Shown: piece after piece, positions 1-13,859 of the stretch
How positions within the stretch are numbered: the first letter of the stretch is position 1
Layout of the letters: every line of letters starts with the position of its first letter
From: Azadirachta indica
Taxonomy: Eukaryota > Streptophyta > Magnoliopsida > Sapindales > Meliaceae
Direction of reading: 5' to 3'
Length of the DNA stretch: 64,000 bases
Assembly (NCBI GenBank): GCA_022749755.1
Contig: CM040443.1
Span: 2,395,191 to 2,459,190 of the forward strand
The notes under the pieces: generated by a model
Databases searched by the model: none
Seen by the model: only the letters and a program-made list of their open reading frames with translations
What the model was told of the DNA's origin: nothing
Translations under genes and position numbers: made by a program

Positions 1-2436
1 GTGGTATACAAAAATGTGATTATTAGAAAATGAAAGAAAAAAGATTAAAATGAAAATACTGCTCATAGTAATTTTTATGGAAAAACTGATTTAATTTGTG
101 TCACTACACATGGTTACTAGAATAAAATAAATGCGGTGTATGATAATTTTAATGAAATGATAATAGTAATAATAATTAGTAAAAAGACTAATAACTTTTT
201 TACAAGGTTTCATAATTATTATCTTATAATTAATGAAATTCAAATATAATAATTAAGAGAAATTGACATTTATGCCTTGAAGTATAGAGAAATTTGAAGT
301 ATCAAAAAATGAAAGATGGCCCTTAACTTTTATTTCAATTAGTTGACTTCTTAAATTATTATCATTTTCTTCCTAAACTTTAGCATAATAACAAAGTTTA
401 GAAATAATTTGTTTTGATTTATTATTTTAATAAAAAATTTAGAAATGAGAGTATTATTATTAAAAAAATTTTAACAATGAATTAAATCGAGCTCATATGT
501 TAAAATATTTTTACTACTTTATTTTTACTTTCTCAGTAATAATTTTAGGAATAAAAAATTTTAAATGAAATATTTAAATATTTAAAGAAAAAATATGAAA
601 ATTGAAATTAAAAATACGTGGTACATGTTATATGCTGCAAACAAAAAATAAAGTTATCTTTTTTTTACATCTTTAATTAAAATTAAGGGAAAATTCTCGT
701 TTTTCCCTTGTTGTTTCAGATAATATCCCATGACCTTCTTGTTGTTTATCTAGTACCCTAATATCTCCTTAATCTTATCTCCCTTAATAAAAATTGTTGA
801 TTTTTTAAGGCAATTAAGTAATTTGACATGGTTCTATATATGCACACATCATTGTAACATTGTCATTTTTTTATTAGACAGCTTACAATTGGATTGACCT
901 TCACCACTTACCATCACTAACTACCACGACCATCATTGATTACTGTTGAACATCTTCTAATTAGGTAACCGTAAATATCATTAGAATTCTTATTAAACGT
1001 TCTATGCATACAATATTACCATCACCATCGTTGTTTAAATAAGTGTTCGTCTTAAATCTAAACTTGAAGTTTTCATAATTTAAAACACATTGATGATAAC
1101 CTAACAAGTCAACTTATGAAAATAAAAGTCAATTAGGATATTTGTTGTTTTCTCATACTTTAGGGGTATTTGTCTATTCCTAAATTTTAAGGGATGTTTG
1201 TTATTTTCCCATACTATAGGGGGTTTTTGTCTATTTCTATAATAATTAATTAAAATATAGGATATTTTAATTTGCATCCTTGTTGTTTGTGACAATAAAG
1301 TCAAAAACTTGATATCCCCATATTTTTTTAAAGGGGAGAAACCCTGTCTGACTTAATATCCCGATACTTCCTTGTTATTTCCATAATATCTCGTATTTCC
1401 CTTTTATTTGTTCACAGGATTAAGTATAATAATATATGAATTCCTAAGGTTTAAAATCTATAAACTAGCCAGCCAACACACATGTCAAAGGTTACGATTA
1501 AAAAAGTAAATCATTAATCCCATTCATTGTTGATTCCGTTTTGAATCAATAAAAGAAAAACTCTAGACAAAATTAATTGTATTCATTTGGAATGTATCTT
1601 TTATAATTCTTTCTTATTTTGACAAAATAAACATCAAAATTGCCATACATAATGCAAAAAATATTGGTAGAGTATAAACACCATCTTACCATTGCACCAC
1701 TTTAATAAAATATTATTTTTAAATTGCAATTACTAATATAAAATAATTATATAATCTAATAAGAATTATATCTTTAAAAATTATTTTATAATTTTATTAC
1801 TATTATTTTATTTATAATTGTTTGAAGGAATAATAATTTTATTTTAATATTATAATTTTTAAATTTTATTATAAATTTGATTACAAACACAATTATTTTC
1901 TTTTAAAAATAAATTTTAGAAAATTCAAAAAATTTATTTAATTTTTACATATAATATTGTTATTATTTCACGATAAGTATTTTATGAGTAACTATAATTA
2001 TTAAATCTGTATTATTATAAAATTATTATATATATATATATAAATATAAAATTCTCCGAAATAAAGAACATATTAATCAAAATACTAAATATGACAAAAA
2101 TAACTCTAAAAGTTAGTAAAACCATAAAAATAAAAACTTTATTCATAATCTTAACAATTGTCTAAGTAATTTAAATTTGCAAAAACCATTCTCATGTACA
2201 ATAGATAACAAGTGATTATGGGAAGAAGACAAAGAGGTTGGAGCCAACTCACTTTGTTTTTAGATATAGGGTTTTCTCTTTGTATTTATATATATATATA
2301 TATATATATAATAAGTGATTTTTAATACATGAAATCACTATTTCATTTATTATCAAAATAATATAATAGAAATAAATGTTTGCTTTTTTCATAAATTAAT
2401 TTTTTATTCTCTTTGTTATCATAAAATAGTTATGTA

Positions 2437-3450
2437 TGTTTATCAAAAATTACCTTAGACCCTCTCTCAAGTTTGAGCTAATTGTCTATTGCTCCCTTGA
2501 GATTTAAAAAATATCATGTTACGTTCTACCGTTACTTGAGGTAATGGCAAATTGGTGTTTTTAGGGGTAAAATAGTAAATAACCCAAAAAACTTAAAAAA
2601 AATTAAAAAAAAAACTCTGACATTTGGAATTTGTTAGATGTAATTTAAACAAATTCCCAAGTCATAAAAAAATCCAAATTAGGTTCCAAGGTTTAGCTCT
2701 ATGCTTGACTGTTTGTATACTCATCCCCTTGGTGCCATTGTGAGAGTGAAGATTAGAGAGGTGAATGAGAAAGAAATCTTCAAAACCTAAACTTCATTTG
2801 GCAAAGAATCAATACCTCGTAATCTCTAAAGTTGAAGCATATCGTGGTGCATGACAGAGAGCATTGCAGCCAAATTTTAATTTGAGGCTATTACAAAATA
2901 CGCCTATATCAATGACAATGTAACTTTTCTTGTAAATAAAATGGATTGCATAAATTGTATTCTATTTTACTACAATTTTTTATTGTCTTTGTTTTTGGAT
3001 TTGCATGCAAGCATCTGGGTTTCGCTTTTGTTGGTAAGTAAAGGTTGTGTGGGTTGCGGGTTTTTTTTTTTTTTTTTTGATAAATAATGTGGTTTTTGTT
3101 ACAAGTAGCTTTTTTTATTTTTGGATTAGTATTATTATTTTAGTGGTGGATTTGCATGATCGTGGTTGTTGGTTTTGTAACGAGTTTGTGTAAGTTTTTG
3201 GATGTGGGTTTTGGTGTTTGTGTAAGTTTTTGCACGTGGGTTTTGTGTACTCGTGGATTCGATTTTTGAACTAGCTATACAAATACTTATGAGTAGTCAT
3301 AAGTTTCGTTGATAGATTTCAATTCATAATCATGCCATTTTCCTGTTATCTCAAATAACGATAGAACATAACGGGGTATTTTTTACTCGTTAGTGGGGTA
3401 ATAGGCAATTAGCTCGAACCTAATGGGTCTAGGGCAATTTTTGTATGTTT
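2437..3450. mobile_element. Non-autonomous element with ~55-bp terminal inverted repeats, copy in unit A
   Basis: The left end (2437-2495) and the reverse complement of the right end (3400-3450) match over about 55 bp. Both ends share an AAAAATT(A/G)CC core followed by a GAGCTAATTG(T/C)CTATT block. The interior (about 2680-3300) is less AT-rich than its surroundings and contains a poly(T) run near 3060 and several GTGTAAGTTTTTG motifs. No transposase is encoded. Size and long inverted repeats fit a non-autonomous Mutator-like element, and the interior could be captured host sequence, but I recognise no gene in it. A clear target duplication was not found. Confidence 0.55.
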
Positions 3451-6400
3451 ACCTCAACTTATTTAGATATTATATTTAATATTGTTTCAATAAAATGAAT
3501 ATTATATAACTTTATATTCTTTTTAATAGTTTAATGTAATTTTGATTATTTATATTTGTAATAAAAATAGTATGAAACTAATATATATTTAAAAATATAT
3601 ATTAAAGAAAATATTTTATATGTTTCATCAACAAATTCTTATGATCATTATACACAAAATCATTATGAAGAAAGTTGAAACAAGAAAAAGAAAAGAGAGA
3701 GTTAGAAGTATTTTAATATATAATTTTATCTAAATTAATGATTCATATTTTAATAATAAAATAAAAATAAAAAGTTAGTCTCATTAAATTAGTTGATTAC
3801 ATTTTGAAGAAAATACAAATAAGAAATAGTAATCTCGAAATTAAAGCAATGGATTCATTTAGAATGTATCTTTTCTATATATCCTAATTATTTACCATTT
3901 TAGTAGAAGAAAATAGGAAAATATCGATGATATAATAAATACCAGTCAAGTTGTGTTCCCAAATTTGTCCTAATTTTTCATGAGTATTCGACACTTTTTT
4001 ATTTTCAAGTAAAATATTCCATCACCCTCATCCCTTCCACCCTCGCCACTCCAAACTTTATCTACTACCCTATCACTTCTAGTCAGCCCCATCATTGATA
4101 TCTAATTTTTTTTTTGGCGGCATTTACATACATTTACACAATTACATGTATCAGTGTATAAAAAGTGACAAGTGCACATATAAATGTGTCAGTATTTTCA
4201 AAAAAATCTTTAAGAAGACATTATTTAATTTAAAACAAAATTTTAAAATAAAAACATCAACACTTAGGTTTTTTCTTTTTATCTAAATTTTAAACGTGGT
4301 TGAAATTTGAATTTAATTTAAATCTAAATATAATAAATTTTTTTTGAAACTTAAAAATAAGTATTAAATTATTTATTTTTAATTGATATTTTAACATATA
4401 TATCCTTTGCAATAATATACCTAAATTTTATAATAATTTCGATTATTATAACACAATAATAAAAGAAAATAATAATAATTATATTAATATATACATTATT
4501 TTGATAATTTAATATTTTTTTTAAAAGAATAATTTCTAATAGATGTTATCAAATTAATGAAGAATTAAATTAAGCCATGATTATTATATGGTTAGTTAAT
4601 GATTATTATATGGTTAACTTTTATAGGCCTGGCAAACCCACCGCTTGTTTTGTCAATCTTGTATGCCTAGTTCACACATATATACACCATGGATATTGTG
4701 ACTAGTTATAATCAAATTTGAATATTTTTGTTTCCGAAATCTTATTTGGTCTGCTGACACAAAAAATTCAAACATATTTTGAGAAAAAATATATATTATA
4801 TTAAGTATAAAACAAGGGTATTGAGGAGAGAGTTGAGAAAACTATATATCAACAAAACATATATTATATTATACGTAAAAAAAATTTTAAGAAAAAAAGT
4901 AACTTATAAATGAGAACTGGGAGAGAGTTGAAAGGATAAAGAGAGGAGACTAATTAACAATAGAGGCATGTCAAAATTAATCAACATGGGTTTTACTTTT
5001 GTTAATAAATAAATTAATAAAGGTATTTTTGAAGAGTTAAAATATTAAATTTATTCAGATATTCTCTTATTTAAATATAAGTTAAATTTTTAATTTAATT
5101 ATATTCAAATATTTTTAACAAATATTCGGATATAAGTTAAAAAATAAATGATTTTTGTGTAAACCTTGAGACTCATAATCATTATTTTAATGATAACAAA
5201 TATTGATATATGTTATTAATTAAATTCTTTTTACAGTATTTGTTGTAATATTTTTACCATAAAGAATTGGAATTGTGAAGAGTCAAACAATTCTTTTTGT
5301 ATTGTATTTATTTGCTTGTTTTTATAAATATGTATAAAGTTTTTGGCAAACTCAAGATTTTTAAAAAATAATTGTTTTAGATTTTGAAAATCAGATCAAA
5401 CTACAAGTTCTTAAACCTAAAAAGTGGACCAAAACGCAAACAATTGAAACTTAAAAAACTGAATCAAATTGTAAGATTTTAAAACTTTGAAATTGGACTA
5501 AAATGAAAATTTTTCAAAAGTGTTAGAAAATGGTCTATTTGTTCTTGGTTTAGTAGAACTAATTTCGATAGATTTAACCGAACTAGCCAATACGTTGACC
5601 AATTAGAACATCTCGATCGACTAACCAGACCATCTCAGTGGGCCATTTTGTGAAGAGTTATAAGTTTAAATTATTTTTGTCACTTTTTTTTTAATTTCTG
5701 GTGTAACTTCAATTAACACAATATTTTTATTAAAAATAGCCCAATTATAATTATTTATTATTCATTTTTTTATTTATTTTGAACGAGTACAAATGTTTGA
5801 AAGTTTATATAAATCATGTACTATTTTCTTGATTATCTTATTAATGAAATATAATCAATATGAAAATTAAATAGTTTTAGTTTATCTTGATTGGATTAGA
5901 TTGGATCAGATTTGAAAATTTTTTTAATGGATTAGATGAAATTAGATTTTATCATACTATAAATATGTTAGATTAAAAAAAAAATCGATCAGCCAAGTAA
6001 TGGATCAGATATAAATTTGGTCAAATATGCATAATTTAATCTGTTGAACACCCTTATTTAAAATATTGCTTACACAAATGGTAATAAATTTTATTTTAAA
6101 TAATATTAAATATTTTTAAAATATTAAAAATGTGATTAGATACTTTTAAAGCGTGTCATAAACGATACATAACACAAAATCGACCCATTTATTAATGGTA
6201 TCATATTATTATCATCCGTTTATTGATCATATTATTTTAAATTGTCACAAACTTATTAATTTCATGCTATGTTCACGTCAAATTAATCAATCGTGTAAAA
6301 AATTACCACCCCTATTAATAATTTTTTTTGACATCTTATAAATGTAATAATAATTATAGTGATATTTTACTTAAATACGTTACTACTAAAAATTGTTGAG

Positions 6401-6517
6401 AATGTTGGGTAAGGAGCAAAATTGCTTCCAAAGATTAGAGACATAGAAGACTAAGATGAACATAACTTTATTATTGCCCATAAAACATCCATCAATTAAA
6501 CAAGATTATTGATTGAT

Positions 6518-6928
6518 TTAATTCCACTTCTGACACAATTCAATGGGACCTTTGCTATCTCTAGATTGCTTACAAGGGCCGTTTTGCTTCAACTTCCACC
6601 TAGGGCTAGGGCTTCTACCATCTCGTCCCTCGTCGTATGCATCGAACCAATGCAAAATGTTATCAAATGTCACCCCACAGAAGAACAAAGTTCTCCTGAA
6701 GTCAAAACTACTCACACCGAAGTCAAAAGTATACGTTTGACCAAAAGCCAGAGTATGTTCATGAAGATCGTCGTCCTTTGACTTGCAGTGAACTACGAGG
6801 TCAGCTTTTGATTCCAACGCATTGATGATATCAACATGTTCAGCATTAACGCACGTGCTTGTTGTGCATAAAAACAACAAGACAAGAAGCAAGATAATTC
6901 CAGAGAAACAACAACTCTTCATGTTCAT
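6518..6928 (-). CDS. Plant self-incompatibility S1-family (SPH) secreted protein, copy A
   Basis: A 136-residue intronless gene. Residues about 1-29 are a signal peptide: a Met-Lys start, a Leu/Ile-rich core and an Ala-X-Ala-like end at VNA. The predicted mature protein is about 107 aa. Family features visible are VHCKSKDDDLHEH near residue 46, FGQTYTFDF near 62, TLFFCGVTF near 80, the Trp-Phe-Asp-x-Tyr and Arg-Asp block near 94-103, and GPC near 117. Mature cysteines are C48, C84, C119 and C132. The Cys-containing stretch that many family members have before the Trp at 111 reads Ser-Pro-Ser-Pro here. S1 in poppy is the female self-incompatibility determinant. Most plant homologues are small secreted proteins of unknown role, so S-locus function should not be assumed. 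The ATG at 6926-6928 directly opens the signal peptide. Confidence 0.9.
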   Translation of the reverse strand: MNMKSCCFSGIILLLVLLFLCTTSTCVNAEHVDIINALESKADLVVHCKSKDDDLHEHTLAFGQTYTFDFGVSSFDFRRTLFFCGVTFDNILHWFDAYDEGRDGRSPSPRWKLKQNGPCKQSRDSKGPIELCQKWN

Positions 6929-6992
6929 TTGCTTTGTAATTTTTTTAATTTCTGTTTGGTATCGTGTGAGAAAAATGTTGGAACCTCTTCTC

Positions 6993-7000
6993 TTTAAATA
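6993..7000 (-). promoter_or_regulatory. TATA-like box of SPH copy A
   Basis: TATTTAAA on the minus strand lies about 65 bp upstream of the SPH ATG, a usual position for a plant TATA box followed by a short 5' UTR. The same box is kept before copy B at 14327-14334. The GGCTGG(CTGG)-type repeat just upstream (about 7010-7020) is shared by both copies. Confidence 0.5.
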
Positions 7001-9795
7001 CTATGGAGCCAGCCAGCCAACACATACATAGAAGGTTACATGGAAAGAGTAAATTATATCTTTTCCATTTACTGTATTCATTTGGAATGTATCTTCTAAT
7101 GCTTTCCTTTTGTTGACAAAATAAACGTCAAAATTGCTATATAAATAACGAAATTATTAGTAGAGAAAATTATGTTCCGGAATTTATTATTTTTTCCATT
7201 TTAGGTTTCCTAATAGACTTATATTTTATTTTTCCTATTTTGACAAAATAGTTGAATATTAATGTGATTGACTAATTAGATGAATGAAATCATTGAGAAC
7301 AATATTTTATCTGTTATATATAATTAATTTCTATATAATCATTTTGAAAAATTTAGACTGTATGCGTGGTATACAAAATTGTGATTATTAGAAAATGAAA
7401 GAAAAAAGATTAAAATGAAAATAGTGCTCATAGTAAATTTTATGGAAAAACTGATTTAATTTAATAAAATAAATGAGGTGTATGATAATTTTAATGAAAT
7501 AATAATAGTAATAATAATTAGTAAAAAGACTAATAACTTTTTTACAAGGTTTCATAATTATTATCTTATAATTAATGAAATTCAAATATAATAATTAAGA
7601 GAAATTGACATTTATGCCTTGAAGTATAGAGAAATTTGAAGTATCAAAAACTGAAAGATGGCCTTAACTTTTATTTCAATTAGTTGACTTTTTAAATTAT
7701 TATCATTTTCTTCCTAAACTTTAGCATAATAACAAAGTTTAATAATCATTTGTTTTGATTTATTATTTTAATAAAAAATTTAGAAATGAAAGTACTATTA
7801 TTAAAAAACTTTTAACAATAAATTAAATCGAACTCATATGTTAAAATATTTTTAATCTTCTTCTTTTACTTTCTCTGTATTAATTTTAGTAATAAAAAAT
7901 TTTAAATGAAATATTTAAATATTTAAAGAAAAAATATGAAAATTGAAATTAAAAATGCATAGTACATGTTATATACTGCAAACAAAAAAAAAATTCTCTT
8001 TCTTTTACATCTTTAATTAAAATTAAGGGAAAATTCTCGTTTTTCCCTTATTGTCTGAGATAATATCCCATGACCTTCTTGTTATTAATCTAATACCCCA
8101 ATATCTCCTTAATCTTATCTTTCTTAATAAAAATTATTGATTTTTTAAGGCAATTAAGTAATTTGACATGGTTCTATATATGCACACGTCATTGCAACAC
8201 GTGTCATTTTTTTATCAGATAACTTATAGTTGGATTGACCGTCACCACTTACCATCACTAACTACCACGACCATCATTGATTACTGTTGAACATCTTCTA
8301 ATTAGGTAACCGTAAATATCATTAGAATTCTTATTAAACGTTCTATGCATACAATATTACCATCACCATCGTTGTTTAAATAAGTGTTCGTCTTAAATCT
8401 AAACTTGAAGTTTTCATAATTTAAAACACATTGATGATAACCTAACAAGTCAACTTATGAAAATAAAAGTCAATTAGGATATTTGTTGTTTTCTCATACT
8501 TTAGGGGTATTTGTCTATTCCTAAATTTTAAGGGATGTTTGTTATTTTCCCATACTGTAGGGGGTTTTTGTCTATTTCCATAATAATTAATTAAAATATA
8601 GGATATTGTAATTTCAGTTATTGTTGTTTGTGACAACAAACTCAAAAACTTGATATTCCCATGTTTTAAAAGGGAGAACACCTGTCTGACTTAATATCCC
8701 GATACCTTCTTGTTATTTCCATAATATGTTGTCTCTCCCTTCTGTTTGTTCACAAGATTAAGTATAATAATAATATATGAATTTCTAAGATTTAAATTCT
8801 ATAAACTAGCCAGCCAACACACATGTCAAAGGTTACGATTAAAAAAGTAAATCATTAATCACAAATCACATTCATTGCTAATTCCGTTTTGAATCAATAA
8901 AAGAAAAACTCCTAACAAAATTAATTGTATTCATTTGGAATGTATCTTTTATAATTCTTTCCTATTTTGACAAAATAAACGTCAAAATTACCATACATAA
9001 TGCAAAAAATATTGGTAGAGTATAAACACCATCTTACCACTGCACCACTTTAATAAAATATTATTTTTAAATTGCAATTACTAATATAAAATAATTATAT
9101 AATCTAATAAGAATTATATCTTTAAAAACTATTTTATAATTTTATTACTATTATTTTATTTATAATTGTTTGAAGGAATAATAATTTTATTTTAATATTA
9201 TAATTTTTAAATTTTATTATAAATTTGATTACAAACACAATTATTTTCTTTTAAAAATAAATTTTAGAAAATTCAAAAAATTTATTTAATTTTTACATAT
9301 AATATTGTTATTATTTCACGATAAGTCAATAATTTAAGTATTTATGAGTAACTATAATTATTAAATCTGTATTATTATAAAATTATTATATATATAAAAT
9401 ATAAAATTCTCCAAAATAAAGAACATATTAATCAAAATACTAAATATGACAAAAATAACTCTAAAAGTTAGTAAAACCATAAAAATAAAAATAAAAACTT
9501 TATTCATAATCTTAACAATTGTCTAAGTAATTTAAATTTGCAAAAACCATTCTCATGTACAATAGATAACAAGCGATTATGGGAAGAAGACAAAGAGGTT
9601 GGAGCCAACTCACTTTGTTTTTAGATATAGGGTTTTCTCTTTGTATTTATATATATATATATATATATATAATAAGTGATTTTTAATACATGAAATCACT
9701 ATTTCATTTATTATCAAAATAATATAATAGAAATAAATGTTTGCTTTTTTCATAAATTAATTTTTTATTCTCTTTGTTATCATAAAATAGTTATG

Positions 9796-10806
9796 TATGT
9801 TTACCAAAAATTACCTTAGACCTCTCTCAAGTTTGAGCTAATTGTCTATCGCTCCCTTGAGATTTAAAAACTATCATGTTATGTTCTACCGTTACTTGAG
9901 GTAATGGCAAATTGGTGTTTTTAGGGGTAAAATAGTAAATAACCCAAAAAACTTAAAAAAAATTAAAAAAAAACTCTGACATTTGGAATTTGTTAGATGT
10001 AATTTAAACAAATTCCCAAGTCATAAAAAAATCCAAATTAGGTTCCAAGGTTTAGCTCTATGCTTGACTGTTTGTATACTCATCCCCTTGGTGCCATTGT
10101 GAGAGTGAAGATTAGAGAGGTGAATGAGAAAGAAATCATAAAAACGTAAACATCATTTGGCAAAGAATCAATACCTTGTAATCTCTAAAGTTGAAGCATA
10201 TCTTGGTGCACGACAGAGAGCATTGCAGGCAAATTTTAATTTGAGGCTATTACAAAATATGCCTATATCAATAACAATGTAACTTTTCTTGTAAACAAAA
10301 GGGATCGCATGGATTGTATTCTATTTTACTATGATTTTTTATTGTCTTTGTTTTTTGATTTGCATGCAGGCATCTGGGTTTCGCTTTTGTTGGTGAGTAA
10401 AGGTTGTGTGGGTTGCGGGTTTTTTTTTTTTTGATAAATAATGTGGTTTTTGTTACAAGTAGCGTTTTTTATTTTTGGATTAGTATTATTATTTTAGTGG
10501 TGGATTTGCATCATCATGGTTGTTGGTTTTGTAACGAGTTTGTGTAAGTTTTTGAATGTGGGTTTTGGTGTTTGTGTAAGTTTTTGCACGTGGGTTTTGT
10601 GTACTCGTGGATTCGATTTTTGAACTAGCTATACAAATACTTATGAGTAGTCATAAGTTTCGTTGATAGATTTCAATTCATAATCATGCCATTTTCCTGT
10701 TATCTCAAATAACGATAGAACATAACAGGGTATTTTTTACTCGTTAGTGGGGTAATAGGCAATTAGCTCGAACCTAATGGGTCTAGGGCAATTTTTGTAT
10801 GTTTAC
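9796..10806. mobile_element. Non-autonomous element with terminal inverted repeats, copy in unit B
   Basis: This is the unit B counterpart of the element at 2437-3450. It has the same inverted ends and interior, with a shorter poly(T) run near 10420. It was duplicated with the unit, not inserted independently, because its flanks are the same in A and B. Confidence 0.55.
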
Positions 10807-13800
10807 CTCAACTTATTTAGATATTATATTTAATATTGTTTCAATAAAATGAATATTATATAACTTTATATTCTTTTTAATAGTTTAATGTAATTTTGAT
10901 TATTTATATTTGTAATAAAAAAATAGTATGAAACTAATATATATTTAAAAATATATATTAAAGAAAATATTTTATATGTTTTATCTACAAATTCTTATGA
11001 TCATTATATACAAAATCATTATGAAGAAAGTTGAAACAAGAAAAAGAAAAGAGAGAGAGTTAGAAGTATTTTAATATATAAATTTATCTAAATTAATGAT
11101 TCATATTTTAATTATAAAATAAAAATAAAAAGTTAGTCTCATTAAATTAGTTGATTACATTTTGAAGAAAATACAAATAAGAAATAGTAATCTCGAAATT
11201 AAAGCAATGGATTCATTTAGAATGTATCTTTTCTATATATCCTAATTATTTACCATTTTAGTAGAATAAAATAGGAAAATATCGATGATATAATAAATAC
11301 CAGTCAAGTTGTGTTCCCAAATTTGTCCTAATTTTTCATGAGTATTCGACACTTTTTTATTTTCAAATAAAATATTCCATCACCCCCTCCCTTCCACCCT
11401 CCCCCCTCCAAACTTTATCTAATACCCTATCACTTCTAGTCAGCCCATCATTGATACCTATTTTTTTTTTGGCGGCATTTACATACATTTACACAATTAC
11501 ATGTATCAGTGTATAAAAAGTGACAAGTGCACATATAAATGTGTCAGTATTTTCAAAAAAATCTTTAAGCAAACATTATTTAATTTAAAACAAAATTTTA
11601 AAATAAAAATATCAACACTTAGGTATTTTATTTTTGTCTAAATTTTAAACGTGGTTGAAATCTGAATTTAACTTAAATATAAATATAAATGATTTTTTTT
11701 AAACGTTTAAAAATAAGTATTAAGTTATTTATTTTTAATTGATATTTTAACATATATATCTTTTACAATAATTTACCTAAATTTTATAATAATTTTGATT
11801 ATTATAACACAACAATAGAAAAAAAATAATAATTATACTAATATATACATTATTTTGATAATTTAATATATTTTTTTAAAAGAATAATTTCTAATAGATG
11901 TTATCAAATTAATGAAGAATTAAATTAAGCCACGATTATTATATGGTTAACTTTTATAGGCCTGGCAAACCCACCCCTGGTTTTGTATCTTGTATACCTA
12001 GTTCACACATATATATACACCACAGATATTGTGACTAGTTATAATCAAATTTGAATATTTTTGTTTCCGAAATCTTAAAGTTTGGTCTGCTGATACAAAA
12101 AATTCAAACATATTTTGAGAAAAAATATTTATTATATTAAGTTTAAAACAAGGGTATTGAGGAGAGAGTTGAGAAAACTATATATAAAGAAAACATATAT
12201 TATATTATACATAAAAAAATTTTTAAGCAAAGAAGTAACTTATAAATGAAAACTGGGAGAGAGTTGAAAAGACAAAGAGAGGAGACTAATTAACAATAGA
12301 AAAGAGGCATGTCAAAATTAATCAACAAGGGTTTTACTTTTGTTAATAAATAAATTAATAAAGGTACTTTTGAAGAGTTAAAATATTAAATTTATTCAGA
12401 TATTCTCTTATTCAAATATAAGTTAAATCTTTAATTTAATTATATGCAAATATTTTTAACAACTCTTCAGATATTAGTTAAAAAATAAATGGCTCTTATG
12501 TTAACTTTAAAACTCATAATCATTGTTTTAATGATAATAAGTATTGATATTTATTATTAACTAAATTCTTTTTATAGTATTTGTTGTAATATTTTTACCA
12601 TAAAGAATTGGAATCGTGAAGAGTCAAACAATTCTTTTTGTATTGTATTTATATGCTTGTCTTTATAAATATGTATAATGTTTTTGGCAAACTCAAGATT
12701 TTTAAAAAATAATTGTTTTAGATTTTGAAAATCAGATCAAACTACAAGTTTTTAAACCTAAAAAGTGGACCAAAACGCAAACAATTGAAACTTAAAAAAC
12801 TGAATCGAATTGTAAGATTTTAGAACTTTGAAATTGGACTAAAATGAAAATTTTTCAAAAGTGTTAGAAAATGGTCTATTTGTTCTTGGTTTAGTAGAAC
12901 TAATTTCGATAGATTTAACCGAACTAGCCAATACGTTGACCAATTAGAACATCTCGATCGACTAACCAGACCATCTCAGTGGGCCATTTTGTGAAGAGTT
13001 ATAAGTTTAAATTATTTTTGTCACTTTTTTTTTAATTTCTGGTGTAACTTCAATTAACACAATATTTTTATTAAAAATAGCCCAATTATAATTATTTATT
13101 ATTCATTTTTTTATTTATTTTGAACGAGTACAAATGTTTGAAAGTTTATATAAATCATGTACTATTTTCTTGATTATCTTATTAAGAAATATAATCAATA
13201 TGAAAATTAAATAGTTTTAGTTTATCTTGATTGGATTAGATTGGATCAGATTTGAAAATTTTTTTAATGGATTAGATCAAATTAGATTTTATCATACTAT
13301 AAACATGTTAGATTAAAAGAAAAAATCGATCAGCCAAGTAATGGATCAGATATAAATTTGGTCAAATATGCATAATTTAATCTGTTGAACACCCTTACTT
13401 AAAATATTACTTACACAAATGGTAATAAATTTTATTTTAAATAATATTAAATATTTTTAAAATATTAAAAATGTGATTAGATACTTTTAAAGCGTGTCAT
13501 AAACGATACATAACACAAAATCGACCCATTTATTAATGGTATCATATTATTATCATCCGTTTATTGATCATATTATTTTAAATTGTCACAAACTTATTAA
13601 TTTCATGCTATGTTCATGTCGAATTAATCAATCGTGTAAAAAATTACCACCCCTATTAATAATTTTTTTTTGACATCTTATAAATGTAATAATAATTATA
13701 ATGATATTTTACTTAAATACGTTACTACTAAAAATTGTTAAGAATGTTGGGTAAGGAGAAAAATTGCTTCCAAAGATTAGAGACATAGATGACTAAGATG

Positions 13801-13859
13801 AACATAAATTTATTATTGCCCATAAAACATCCATCAAAGAAACAAGATTATTGATGGAT

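Larger units (their letters stand above)
1..7365. repeat. Tandem unit A of the SPH array (~7.37 kb)
   Basis: This is the first copy of a large direct repeat. The opening bases recur at 7366, and the sequence then stays collinear with unit B to about 14736. Long stretches are identical between the units, for example 5521-5640 against about 12863-12982, so the duplication is recent. The unit holds one SPH gene near its right end, an inverted-repeat element (2437-3450), (TA)n tracts and AT-rich filler. The left boundary may lie before the window. Apart from the SPH gene I see no coding sequence in it. The short ORFs at 1101-1304 and 4095-4286 have no recognisable protein character. Confidence 0.93.

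Noticed and set aside
1101..1304. 67-codon ORF repeated in unit B (8442-8681)
   Set aside because: The duplicated ORF is not conserved at its start, has no protein-like features, and follows reiterated non-coding motifs such as TACTTTAGGGGTATTTG.
6509..6781. Plus-strand ORFs opposite the SPH genes (also 13851-14117)
   Set aside because: They are antisense shadows. The minus-strand proteins have a signal peptide and SPH motifs.
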